Shown here one piece after another: positions 35,314 to 42,967 of a stretch of DNA of 51,591 nucleotides. The translations under genes and the position numbers were made by a program. Numbering within the stretch: the stretch's first letter is position 1; every line of letters starts with the position of its first letter. The notes below the pieces were generated by a model. That model saw only the letters and a list, made by a program, of their open reading frames with translations. It searched no databases and had not been told where the DNA came from. This stretch comes from Bacteroidota bacterium (GTDB taxonomy: Bacteria > Bacteroidota > Bacteroidia > Chitinophagales > Chitinophagaceae), in the NCBI GenBank assembly GCA_018267615.1, contig JAFDYD010000035.1, positions 29,653 through 81,243 on the forward strand, written 5' to 3'.

Positions 35314-36054
35314 ATGCAAATTATTCCACTCTCGGAAGGTTCGTTCACCATTGACAAATCCAAATTATTTATTCCTTTCGATGTATCGAAAGATGATCTT
35401 CAAGAACGCGCAAAGGGAAGTCTATTGGTGGAAGTACAACCTTTCGCTATTATTACTTCCGAAGATATTCTGGTGTTGGATACAGGTTTGGGTTTTGAAG
35501 AAAATGGTGTTTTGCAAATACATAAAAATCTTTTGCAGGCTGGTATCGATCCTTTAAAAGTTACCAAAGTTTTAGTGAGTCATCTCCACAAAGATCATGC
35601 TGGTGGTGTTGGCATGATTGATCCAAACGGCGGACCGCGAAAACCTTCTTTTCCCAATGCAACTTATTACATCCAGGAAAAAGAACTCGCCTTTGCTTTT
35701 GAAAAAGGCTTTCCCTCATATATAACCGAAGAATTAAAATGTATCCAGAGTTTTAGCAATGTGACGCTAATAAATGGGAATGGTGTTATAGATGGTTATA
35801 TAAAGTATGAATTGACAGGAGCACATTGTCCCTTTCACCAGGTATTTTGGATTGTTGATGGCGGGGAAACTATTTTTTTTGGAGCGGATGTTGCGCCGCA
35901 ATTACAGCAAATGAAAACACGCTTTGTGGCAAAATATGATTACGATGGAAAAAAATGTATGGAGTTGAGACAACAATGGTGGCAACAGGGCGAAAAAGAG
36001 AATTGGACCTTTCTGTTTTATCACGATATCAAAACTCCTCTATGGAAATTTTAG
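35314..36054 (+). CDS. MBL-fold metallo-hydrolase
   Basis: Metallo-beta-lactamase superfamily hydrolase, 246 residues, with no signal peptide. The zinc-binding motif HxHxDH is present as SHLHKDHAGG near residue 91, with further ligands in GAHCPFHQ near 170 and FFGADVAP near 190. Upstream, ILVLDTGLGF supplies the usual strand-turn. The frame opens with TTG at 35308 but ATG at 35314 is the natural start. Substrate cannot be told from the sequence: lactonases, glyoxalase II-like enzymes and RNA-processing enzymes share this fold. It is convergent with the phosphodiesterase gene, with 8 bases between stop codons. Confidence 0.88.
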   Translation: MQIIPLSEGSFTIDKSKLFIPFDVSKDDLQERAKGSLLVEVQPFAIITSEDILVLDTGLGFEENGVLQIHKNLLQAGIDPLKVTKVLVSHLHKDHAGGVGMIDPNGGPRKPSFPNATYYIQEKELAFAFEKGFPSYITEELKCIQSFSNVTLINGNGVIDGYIKYELTGAHCPFHQVFWIVDGGETIFFGADVAPQLQQMKTRFVAKYDYDGKKCMELRQQWWQQGEKENWTFLFYHDIKTPLWKF

Positions 36055-36062
36055 TGTAGTAT

Positions 36063-37340
36063 TTATTTTTTCTTCTTTAATATCGGATCCAGCACAGCAG
36101 CTTTTCCATCAATAGGGTCAACAATTTTTAATCCGAGAATTTTTGCGATCATCGGATACACATTGATGTTTTCAAACTTTGCGATTTTTTTATGTTGTGC
36201 AAATGCTGGTCCCCATGCATAAAAAGTTGCATGCATTTCCGTGAGTGAAGGATCATATCCATGCTCGGCCGCTGGTAGTCGCCGATTCCTGATATTAAAT
36301 GCTTTTGGCGGATGAGGAACCAGGAGAATATTTCCGAGACGATTGAATGCGTCTTCTTTTTTACCATAATGCCAGTGTGCGGGCGTGTTACTCGTGAGAT
36401 ATACATCATAATCGCGCGCTTCTTTTTTTAATGCTTCATAAGTTGGCCGCACATCATTCGTATCCTTCGCATACAAGTGAAGTAATGATAATGCTGGCAG
36501 TACAAGGAATTTATTCGTATCCACCGCCGCAGGTAATGATATGCCATTGAGTGTATCGAGATTCATCATTCCATGATCTGCAAGAAAAATAAAATTGACA
36601 TTGAGATGTAGCGAGTCAACAGTGCGAACAAGTTTACCCATACTTTCATCTACAAAATGAACCGCTTCCGCAGTTTCTTTTGAGTCAACTCCGAATATGT
36701 GTTCCTGGTGATCTACTTCAGGAAAATAAAAAGTGATCATATGTGGTCTTGTTTTTTCAGGAAGCTGTAACCACCTTTTTACAGTCTGAATTCTTGTCTC
36801 AATTGGAATCGCCTCGCCATATGCATAATAGTATGTTGGACGAACGCCTTGAATTGCGCTTTCTGAAGCTACCCAATAAAAACTTGCGGAAACCATTTTC
36901 TGTTTTTCGGCAAGTACCCATAGAGGAGTTCCTCCATACCAGGAGCTATCGATAACGGCTTTTTTATTTCCCAAACTATACACCGCATTCTTCTTTTCAT
37001 CATAAAAAGTATTATCAACGATGCCATGATGCGCAGGATATAAACCGGTAACGATGCTATAATGATTTGGAAAAGTTAGAGAGGGAAAACAGGGCTGCAT
37101 ATATTCTGCCTGAACACCCTTGCTTCTGAAATTAATCAAGTTAGTTGCATGAAATTTGTCGGCAACATCATATCTGAAGCCGTCTGCTGAAATCAAAATA
37201 ACATAAGGTTTTTTTTGCTGTTCGATACTATTCTCGCGGCCCTGGATAATTTTTTGAGTTGTATCCTGTGCATAAAGAATTTGAAATTGCAGCAATAAAA
37301 AAAATATTGAGCGAAAATTTTTTTGGATGAGATGTCTCAT
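36063..37340 (-). CDS. Secreted nucleotide pyrophosphatase/phosphodiesterase-type protein (alkaline phosphatase superfamily)
   Basis: A 425-residue exported enzyme of the type I phosphodiesterase/NPP group. A signal peptide covers about residues 1-25 (FFLLLQFQILYAQ). All superfamily metal and nucleophile positions are visible: ISADGFRYDV near residue 50, the nucleophile threonine in SLTFPNHYSIVTGLYPAHHG near 87, FPEVDHQEH near 210, LADHGMMNL near 258, and the last histidine in AEHGYDPSLTEMH near 365. It probably hydrolyses phosphodiester or pyrophosphate bonds of external nucleotides in the periplasm or at the surface. It appears monocistronic. Confidence 0.9.
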   Translation of the reverse strand: MRHLIQKNFRSIFFLLLQFQILYAQDTTQKIIQGRENSIEQQKKPYVILISADGFRYDVADKFHATNLINFRSKGVQAEYMQPCFPSLTFPNHYSIVTGLYPAHHGIVDNTFYDEKKNAVYSLGNKKAVIDSSWYGGTPLWVLAEKQKMVSASFYWVASESAIQGVRPTYYYAYGEAIPIETRIQTVKRWLQLPEKTRPHMITFYFPEVDHQEHIFGVDSKETAEAVHFVDESMGKLVRTVDSLHLNVNFIFLADHGMMNLDTLNGISLPAAVDTNKFLVLPALSLLHLYAKDTNDVRPTYEALKKEARDYDVYLTSNTPAHWHYGKKEDAFNRLGNILLVPHPPKAFNIRNRRLPAAEHGYDPSLTEMHATFYAWGPAFAQHKKIAKFENINVYPMIAKILGLKIVDPIDGKAAVLDPILKKKK

Positions 37341-37401
37341 GCAAGAATATTACCAGTTAAATAATTAAGAGCGTAAATTATCTGATATATTACAAAACGC
37401 A

Positions 37402-37502
37402 ATCGCGGATTGAACGATTATAGATGATTTCGCAGATAATTAATATTGCTTTCTTCTACTATAATGATCCGCGCAATCGTTTATAATTCGCAAATCCGCG
37501 AT
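37402..37502. repeat. Imperfect inverted repeat of octamer words
   Basis: ATCGCGGATT (37402-37411) is the exact reverse complement of AATCCGCGAT (37493-37502). Inside, both arms step in 8-base words: left GATTGAAC, GATTATAG, ATGATTTC, GCAGATAA; right GATCCGCG, CAATCGTT, TATAATTC, GCAAATCC. Pairing inside is imperfect. It sits in the 285-base gap between the sigma operon end and the phosphodiesterase start, beside a terminator. Confidence 0.65.
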
Positions 37503-37534
37503 AAAAAAAAGGCCCGCTCTTGAAAGAGCCGGCC
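37503..37534 (-). terminator. Rho-independent terminator of the second sigma operon
   Basis: On the minus strand GGCC, a mismatch, then GCTCT pairs with AGAGC, a mismatch, then GGCC, around a 4-base loop (37511-37534), followed by eight T (complement of 37503-37510). It lies about 90 bases past the stop at 37626, correctly placed to end that operon. Confidence 0.75.
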
Positions 37535-37625
37535 GTTGCTAACCTATGAAAAACACCAGATTCAAATATCGTGATTCGGCAATTTTGAAATTAAATTAAT
37601 CGGTAAACACGCAAAATATCCGGGT

Positions 37626-38027
37626 CTATGGTTTAATCAGTGCACGCCGTTGCTGCATCTTCAGTTGCCGTCGATCTATTTCTTTCTGGACAAAATTTCC
37701 AAATTCTTTTTCTGCCCGAAAGAACGTGTTTACTTTTTCTGGAGATAGTGCCTTGCCGAAATCAACACTATACCTTTTCCGGATATTTAATATTTTTTCT
37801 TCCAATTCAATTTCAATTGTCCGGTTTTTCACCGCGTCAATGCGCGCGGTATGAATCTCTTCATCATACTTATTATATATTGGCCAAAATCTTTGTGCCT
37901 CTTCCGGCGACAGATCGAGCTTCTTCGTCAGGTATGCAATTTTCAAAGCCTGCAGTCTGCTTCCATCCTGTGCCGAACTTTGTAATACCAATAAAAATGT
38001 TAATCCATATAGTAAAAATCTTTTCAT
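37626..38027 (-). CDS. Spy/CpxP-like periplasmic protein, likely sensor of the ECF sigma operon
   Basis: A 133-residue exported helical protein. Signal peptide residues 1-19 (FLLYGLTFLLVLQSSAQ) precede an all-helical, highly charged mature part with the two-hairpin look of Spy, CpxP or CnrX: RLQALKIAYLTKKLDLSPEEAQRFWPIYNKYDEEI near residue 24 and LSPEKVNTFFRAEKEFGNFV near 93, ending in a basic tail. There are no cysteines or histidine clusters, so metal binding like CnrX is not obvious. Proteins of this kind are sometimes named sensors of ECF-type sigma factors in Bacteroidota. It starts 8 bases after the four-repeat membrane protein and ends the operon. Confidence 0.7.
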   Translation of the reverse strand: MKRFLLYGLTFLLVLQSSAQDGSRLQALKIAYLTKKLDLSPEEAQRFWPIYNKYDEEIHTARIDAVKNRTIEIELEEKILNIRKRYSVDFGKALSPEKVNTFFRAEKEFGNFVQKEIDRRQLKMQQRRALIKP

Positions 38028-38035
38028 TTACGGGT

Positions 38036-38935
38036 TTAATTGGTTATCAAATCCTTTGGGCTGGTATGATTGCTTGCATATTGTTCCAATTCATTATCGG
38101 GAACACTGCTTAACAAATCGCTCACATCATTATCATTAAAATCTGCAGAAGCGGTACTGTTATTTGCAGTTTCAGCCAAAGGGTTATCGTGGTTATCAAT
38201 ATAATTTGATATTTCCTGGTCACTTATTTTTGAAAGGCCGGTAGTTGGATCTTCTGTGGATACTTTATTATTAAAAGTCAAAATGCCAACTGTAAAAATT
38301 ATTCCGGTCACCGCAGCGGCTACCGCATATTTCATCCACGCAGTTCTTTTTCTAAAAGAAACAATCCTGGCCGGTTGCTGATTTTTTATTTTCTGAAGAA
38401 TCGCTTCCGGAAGTTGATTGAAATATTCTTCCGGTACCGAATATGTATTTTTATTTTTCAGATCATTCATCAGCGGATGAAGTGTTTCCAATTCATGACT
38501 GACAAACGAAATAGCTTTCATTCCTGAAACCAGGTTTTCAGAAAGCTCACTGAAAAAACCTTCTGGTGCTTTGTAAGGATTTTTTTTATCTGCTTTACTT
38601 AATAAAGGAGAAAGTATTGCCAACTCTTCAGATGCATCAGAACTCGACAGTGCTTTTATGCGTGCTAAAATCTTTTCAGGAAGTCCATCGAAATAATTTT
38701 CGGGAATACTATAGATCGATTTTTTTTTATCGATCCCGGAAAAGATTGGGGAAATGATCGCTGCTTCATTCTCTAATAATACCGCATCTGCATTTTTGAT
38801 CCGGTTCATCACTGTATCTGCAAACGATTCGAAATAGTTTACAGGTACTTCGTAAAGACTGTTTTTATTGTCCATTTCAGTCATTAACCGACTGATTTCC
38901 AATAACTCTTTATATATGTCATTTCTGTTTTGCAT
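38036..38935 (-). CDS. Probable anti-sigma factor with four internal repeats and one membrane helix
   Basis: A 299-residue protein whose cytosolic part consists of four copies of a roughly 46-residue unit. The conserved core is NK/KK-x-x-Y-x-x-P-x-x-[YF]-F-x-x-L-x-x-x-[IL]-[IL]-x-x-[IM]-K, at residues 23-47, 70-94, 117-140 and 161-184. The P-E-x-[YF]-F pattern is strictest in copies 2-4. A helix at about 201-221 (MKYAVAAAVTGIIFTVGILTF) crosses the membrane, and a polar, Asp/Asn-rich tail of about 75 residues lies outside. Position 34 bases after a sigma factor gene and before a periplasmic protein suggests an anti-sigma role. It does not resemble the zinc anti-sigma fold (no HxxxC). Confidence 0.7.
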   Translation of the reverse strand: MQNRNDIYKELLEISRLMTEMDNKNSLYEVPVNYFESFADTVMNRIKNADAVLLENEAAIISPIFSGIDKKKSIYSIPENYFDGLPEKILARIKALSSSDASEELAILSPLLSKADKKNPYKAPEGFFSELSENLVSGMKAISFVSHELETLHPLMNDLKNKNTYSVPEEYFNQLPEAILQKIKNQQPARIVSFRKRTAWMKYAVAAAVTGIIFTVGILTFNNKVSTEDPTTGLSKISDQEISNYIDNHDNPLAETANNSTASADFNDNDVSDLLSSVPDNELEQYASNHTSPKDLITN

Positions 38936-38969
38936 GCCCGACTATCAGACCATTTTTATACATTAAAGT

Positions 38970-39521
38970 TTAATGATTCAGTATATAGTCCTCTATTTTT
39001 TTAACCGCATGATGATAAGAAGCTTTAAGCGCGCCTTCGGATGTTTCTAATACCTTACTCATTTCTTCGTAAGGCATTTCATCATAATAGCGTAAACTGA
39101 ATACAACTCTTTGTTTTTCAGGTAGCTGCTGGATAGCCAGCTGAAGTTTCCACTCAAGTTTGTTAGCGTCGAAGTCTTTATCGGCCTTCACCTTATTGCT
39201 CAACCCCGAATCGGATTCATCGATCGGTATTGAAGCTCTTTTCTTCTGTTGTTCGAGAAAAGTGAGGCATTCATTGGTTGCAATCCGGTATAGCCAGGTG
39301 TATAGTTGCGCATCCTCGCGGAAATTTTCTAACCCATTCCAAACTCTTATAAAGACATTTTGGAGAACATCATTGGCGTCTTCATGTTCAACCACCATTC
39401 TTCTGATATGCCAGTATAGTCTTTCCTGGTATTTTTTGATGATGGTAGTAAAGGCTTTTTCCTTTGTTTCCGGGTCACGAAACTGGCTCAATAATTCGCT
39501 ATCATGTGTAGTGACCGGCAT
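38970..39521 (-). CDS. ECF-type RNA polymerase sigma factor
   Basis: Sigma-70 family factor of 183 residues with region 2 near residues 25-90 (YQERLYWHIRRMVVEHEDANDVLQNVFIRVW) and region 4 near 125-180 (QLPEKQRVVFSLRYYDEMPYEEMSKVL, then SEGALKASYHHAVKKI). It is more like the RpoE/SigW-type ECF group than the sigma factor at 17939. First gene of a three-gene unit (sigma, four-repeat membrane protein, Spy-like protein) that ends at the terminator near 37510. I found no convincing promoter in the 65 bases upstream, so self-activation by an ECF-type promoter is possible but not shown. Confidence 0.93.
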   Translation of the reverse strand: MPVTTHDSELLSQFRDPETKEKAFTTIIKKYQERLYWHIRRMVVEHEDANDVLQNVFIRVWNGLENFREDAQLYTWLYRIATNECLTFLEQQKKRASIPIDESDSGLSNKVKADKDFDANKLEWKLQLAIQQLPEKQRVVFSLRYYDEMPYEEMSKVLETSEGALKASYHHAVKKIEDYILNH

Positions 39522-39586
39522 TGGTTAGCTGTTGATCAGGGAGCTTTTATTAGATTTAAAAATTGTCTTGAAGTTTAATCGCAATA

Positions 39587-40543
39587 TCATTTTTTTCTGG
39601 AAATTGCTTTTTCAGCAGCATTTACGATATCAGGTGTATCCAGGCCATATTTTTGAAGAAGCTGCGTTGGCGTACCGCTTTCTCCGAATGTATCCTTTGT
39701 GCCGACATATTCAATAGGTATCGGGAAATTTTTCGCAGCAACTTGCGCAATGCTATCACCAAGTCCGCCGATGATGTTATGTTCTTCTGCTGTTACTGCG
39801 CATTTCGTTTTTGTGATTGATTTTAAAACAGCATCAGCATCGATTGGTTTAATCGTGTGTATATTGATAATCTCAACTGACAAACCTTTTGCTTGTAATA
39901 TTTTTCCTGCTTCAATTGCTTTCCACACAAGATGTCCGCATGCGAAAATTGAAACATCATTTCCTTCTTCAAATATTTGCGCTTTACCGATTTTGAAATC
40001 CATTTTATCGGTAAAGATGGGCCATACGGGGCGACCGAAACGAAGGTACACCGGTCCGATATGATCCGCGACAGCTAACGTGGCTGCTTTTGTTTGCGCA
40101 TAGTCACAGGGAACAATCACCGTCATTCCCGGAAGCATTTTCATCATTCCAATATCTTCTAAGATCTGATGTGTTGCGCCATCTTCTCCCAATGTTAAGC
40201 CGGCATGAGACGCGCAGACCTTTACATTTTTTCCAGAATAAGCAATTGATTGGCGAATCTGATCATACACACGGCCAGTAGAAAAATTTGCAAATGTAGT
40301 TGTGAAGGGAATCTTTCCTCCGATGGTCATTCCGGCAGCAACACCCATCATGTTTGCTTCAGAAATTCCGCATTGAAAAAAACGTTGCGGAAATTCTTTT
40401 ATAAACTGATTTAGTTTAAGAGAACCCGCGAGATCGGCAGTAAGTGCTACAATGTTTTCATTTTTTCTGGCCGCTTCCACAATACCATCTCCAAATCCGC
40501 TTCTTGTATCTTTTTGTCCGGTGACTTCTATTTGCTGTAGCAT
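39587..40543 (-). CDS. Transketolase, C-terminal subunit (orphan half)
   Basis: A 318-residue protein with the pyrimidine-binding and C-terminal transketolase domains only. Visible features are the cofactor-activating glutamate in FQCGISEANMMGVAAGM near residue 60, the histidine motif SHAGLTLGEDGATHQ near 110, VYLRFGRP near 165, and the C-terminal domain with TAEEHNIIGGLGDSIAQV. It would act with a separate N-terminal (TPP pyrophosphate) subunit to make a working transketolase in the non-oxidative pentose phosphate pathway. That subunit, often encoded next door in Bacteroidota, is absent from both flanks here. Alternative: a DXS-like or acetoin-type partner, which is less likely by sequence. 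Confidence 0.88.
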   Translation of the reverse strand: MLQQIEVTGQKDTRSGFGDGIVEAARKNENIVALTADLAGSLKLNQFIKEFPQRFFQCGISEANMMGVAAGMTIGGKIPFTTTFANFSTGRVYDQIRQSIAYSGKNVKVCASHAGLTLGEDGATHQILEDIGMMKMLPGMTVIVPCDYAQTKAATLAVADHIGPVYLRFGRPVWPIFTDKMDFKIGKAQIFEEGNDVSIFACGHLVWKAIEAGKILQAKGLSVEIINIHTIKPIDADAVLKSITKTKCAVTAEEHNIIGGLGDSIAQVAAKNFPIPIEYVGTKDTFGESGTPTQLLQKYGLDTPDIVNAAEKAISRKK

Positions 40544-40631
40544 GAACTTCTGGTTGGTTGGTTAGACTGTAATTCTATTTTGTTATAATGGTGAAGATAC
40601 AAAGTAAAGGAAAAACAAGTTAATAAGGAAC

Positions 40632-40718
40632 AAGAGAGAAGGTGTAGGGTACAAGACACAAGGTACAAGCATTGCCGACCTTGTACCTTGTACCTTGTGT
40701 CCTTATACCTTCTCTCTT
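40632..40718. repeat. Inverted repeat of heptamer words between the transketolase subunit and galE
   Basis: The right side steps exactly as CTTGTAC, CTTGTAC, CTTGTGT, CCTTATA, CCTTCTC (40680-40714); the left side (40632-40669) is its imperfect reverse complement with one word different in order. ACACAAGGTACAAG at 40656-40669 matches 40687-40700 exactly in reverse complement. It ends at the galE stop codon. The same word family occurs at the start of the window. Confidence 0.85.
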
Positions 40719-41774
40719 TTAATTTAATTCCGAGAATTTCCCGTTGTAAAATCTTTCATCCACTTTTAATTTCTGTTCCCATTTCCAGGCGGTTGACATC
40801 ATATCATCGAGTGAATATTGCGGAATCCATCCAAGTTGTTTTTTCACCAGATCGTTGTTTGCATAAATAGCGATCACATCACCTGGTCTTCTTGGACCGA
40901 TTGTATAATTCAATTTTAATCCGCTTACTTTTTCAAAGGCGCCGATTGCTTCAAGTACGGTAACTCCATTACCTGTTCCGAGATTGAAAACTTCACATTT
41001 CTTTGTGGCTTTTCCGTTTAAGAGAAAGCTAAGTCCCAGCGTGTGTGCATGAGCGATATCACATACATGGATATAATCACGAATGCATGAACCGTCTCTT
41101 GTTGGATAATCATTTCCGTGTACTATCATCTGTGGCAGTTTGCCAATAGCGGTTTGTGTGATGGCTGGCACAAGGTTCGCGGGTCTTCCTATTGGTAGTT
41201 CCCCAATTAATGCTGTTGGATGGGCACCAACCGGATTAAAATATCTCAGCAACAAACATCTTACGTCGGCCGCTTTTGAGAATTCATTGATGATTTGTTC
41301 TCCCATTTGTTTCGTATAACCATAGGGAGATTCCGCTGCCTTCGGTGGTGTCAATTCAGTAACAGGTATTTCATCGGGATTACCATAAACTGTGCAGGAA
41401 GAAGAGAAAACAAAGTATTTTATACTAAACTCCTGCACGCATTTCAGAAGATTGATCAGTGACATTAAATTATTTTCGAAATACATCAATGGTAATTCGA
41501 CTGATTCGCCAACTGCTTTGTAAGCTGCAAAATGAACGATGCCGGCGATATCAGGATTCTCCTGGAAAATGGCAAAGGTGTCGTCAAAATTGCAGAGATC
41601 TACTTTATAATTTTTTACTTTTTTACCGGTTATTTTCTCAACGCCTTCGAGTATTCGTGGATTGGAACGCGTGTTATTGTCCACTGACACTACATCGAAA
41701 CCGTTTTCAATCAGATCAACAATTGTGTGAGATCCGATATAACCACATCCTCCGGTGACTAATATTTTTTTCAT
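40719..41774 (-). CDS. galE: UDP-glucose 4-epimerase
   Basis: Cytosolic NAD-dependent epimerase of the extended SDR family, interconverting UDP-glucose and UDP-galactose for cell-surface sugars. The nucleotide-binding loop is TGGCGYIGSHT near residue 7, the catalytic Ser sits in VFSSSCTVYG near 122, and the Tyr/Lys pair in SPYGYTKQMGEQI near 150. The substrate-binding MIVHGNDYPTRDGSCIRDYIHV near 215 is typical of GalE. At 351 residues it is normal. It starts 6 bases after rmlA on the same strand, so the pair forms a small nucleotide-sugar operon, with no other surface-polysaccharide gene nearby. Confidence 0.95.
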   Translation of the reverse strand: MKKILVTGGCGYIGSHTIVDLIENGFDVVSVDNNTRSNPRILEGVEKITGKKVKNYKVDLCNFDDTFAIFQENPDIAGIVHFAAYKAVGESVELPLMYFENNLMSLINLLKCVQEFSIKYFVFSSSCTVYGNPDEIPVTELTPPKAAESPYGYTKQMGEQIINEFSKAADVRCLLLRYFNPVGAHPTALIGELPIGRPANLVPAITQTAIGKLPQMIVHGNDYPTRDGSCIRDYIHVCDIAHAHTLGLSFLLNGKATKKCEVFNLGTGNGVTVLEAIGAFEKVSGLKLNYTIGPRRPGDVIAIYANNDLVKKQLGWIPQYSLDDMMSTAWKWEQKLKVDERFYNGKFSELN

Positions 41775-41780
41775 AGGTAA

Positions 41781-42644
41781 TTACTGGTTAATTACGTTAA
41801 TCAGGTATTGCCCGTAACCACTTTTTAATAAAGGTTGAGCCATTGCTTCTACCTGTTCTTTGGTAATAAAATTTTTTCTATAAGCAATTTCTTCTATGCA
41901 TGCGATCTTGATTCCCTGCCTTTGTTCAATGACCTGCACAAATTGCGAAGCCTGCATCAATGAATCGAAAGTTCCTGTATCCAGCCATGCTGTTCCGCGA
42001 TCCATAATGGATACTTTTAATTTACCTCGCTTCAGATATTCCCTGTTGATATCTGTGATCTCGTATTCACCTCTTGCACTTGGTTTCAGATTTTTTGCAA
42101 TTTGAACCACTTCATTATCGTAAAAATATAAACCAGGCACTGCGTAGCTGCTTTTCGGTTGTTTGGGTTTTTCCTCGATAGAAACAGCGGTCATGTGTTT
42201 ATCAAATTCAACAACACCATAACGTTCCGGATCACTCACATGATATGCATACACAATACCACCATCGGGATTTGTATTTTTTTCCAACTGTTTACCAAAT
42301 CCAGATCCATAAAAAATATTATCGCCCAATACAAGCGCAACGCTGCTATCACCAATAAATTTTTCTCCGATTACAAACGCTTGTGCAAGACCGTTAGGTT
42401 GTGCCTGTGCTTCGTACGTGAATTGCAAACCGAATTGCCTGCCATCACCAAACAGTTTTTGAAATAATGGGAGATCATGTGGCGTGGAGATGATCAGTAT
42501 TTCCCTGATTCCCGCAAGCATCAGTGTAGACAGCGGATAATAGATCATCGGCTTATCATACACGGGCATGATTTGTTTGCTGATTGCATAAGTAATAGGA
42601 TGAAGGCGCGTACCAGATCCTCCTGCAAGAATAATTCCTTTCAT
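41781..42644 (-). CDS. rmlA: Glucose-1-phosphate thymidylyltransferase
   Basis: Makes dTDP-glucose from glucose 1-phosphate and dTTP, the first step toward dTDP-rhamnose and related sugars. The signature [11 protein letters not shown] is at residues 8-18, followed by [29 protein letters not shown] near 108, and [21 protein letters not shown] near 160, with [12 protein letters not shown] near 225. Length (287) is typical. It is the first gene of rmlA-galE; rmlB, rmlC and rmlD are not in the window. Upstream is a 323-base gap largely occupied by a long inverted repeat. Confidence 0.95.
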   Translation of the reverse strand: MKGIILAGGSGTRLHPITYAISKQIMPVYDKPMIYYPLSTLMLAGIREILIISTPHDLPLFQKLFGDGRQFGLQFTYEAQAQPNGLAQAFVIGEKFIGDSSVALVLGDNIFYGSGFGKQLEKNTNPDGGIVYAYHVSDPERYGVVEFDKHMTAVSIEEKPKQPKSSYAVPGLYFYDNEVVQIAKNLKPSARGEYEITDINREYLKRGKLKVSIMDRGTAWLDTGTFDSLMQASQFVQVIEQRQGIKIACIEEIAYRKNFITKEQVEAMAQPLLKSGYGQYLINVINQ

Positions 42645-42715
42645 GATCTTTTTTTATCGCAGGGCAAAGTAAGTAAACATTGATCAATTAATAAAACCAT
42701 CATTTATCCGATTTA

Positions 42716-42945
42716 GAAAGATTGCGAGGAGGTTGATTGAGTTGATTGGTTGATACGTTGGGAAGTTTTGAACCATGATTAAAGGATGGTAGGATTATCA
42801 TGAAGCTCTATTAATTGGTAAAATATATGTCTATGATCACATTGTCATTTGTAAACCTCATGGCAATCCTACCATCCTTTAATCATGGTTCAAAACTTCC
42901 CAACGTATCAACCAATCAACTCAATCGACTTTCCCCACAATCTTT
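42716..42945. repeat. Long inverted repeat with 62-bp perfect arms between rmlA and pit
   Basis: Bases 42735-42796 are the exact reverse complement of 42865-42926 (62 bases each), enclosing 68 bases of unrelated sequence. Weaker matching extends outward to about 42716 and 42945. The outer third of each arm shows 8-base words beginning GTTG (GTTGATTG, GTTGATAC, GTTGGGAA); the inner part is not periodic. It fills most of the 323-base gap 42645-42967; I see no gene, promoter box or terminator in the remainder. Confidence 0.95.
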
Positions 42946-42967
42946 TTAACTCGGATAAATCACAATA

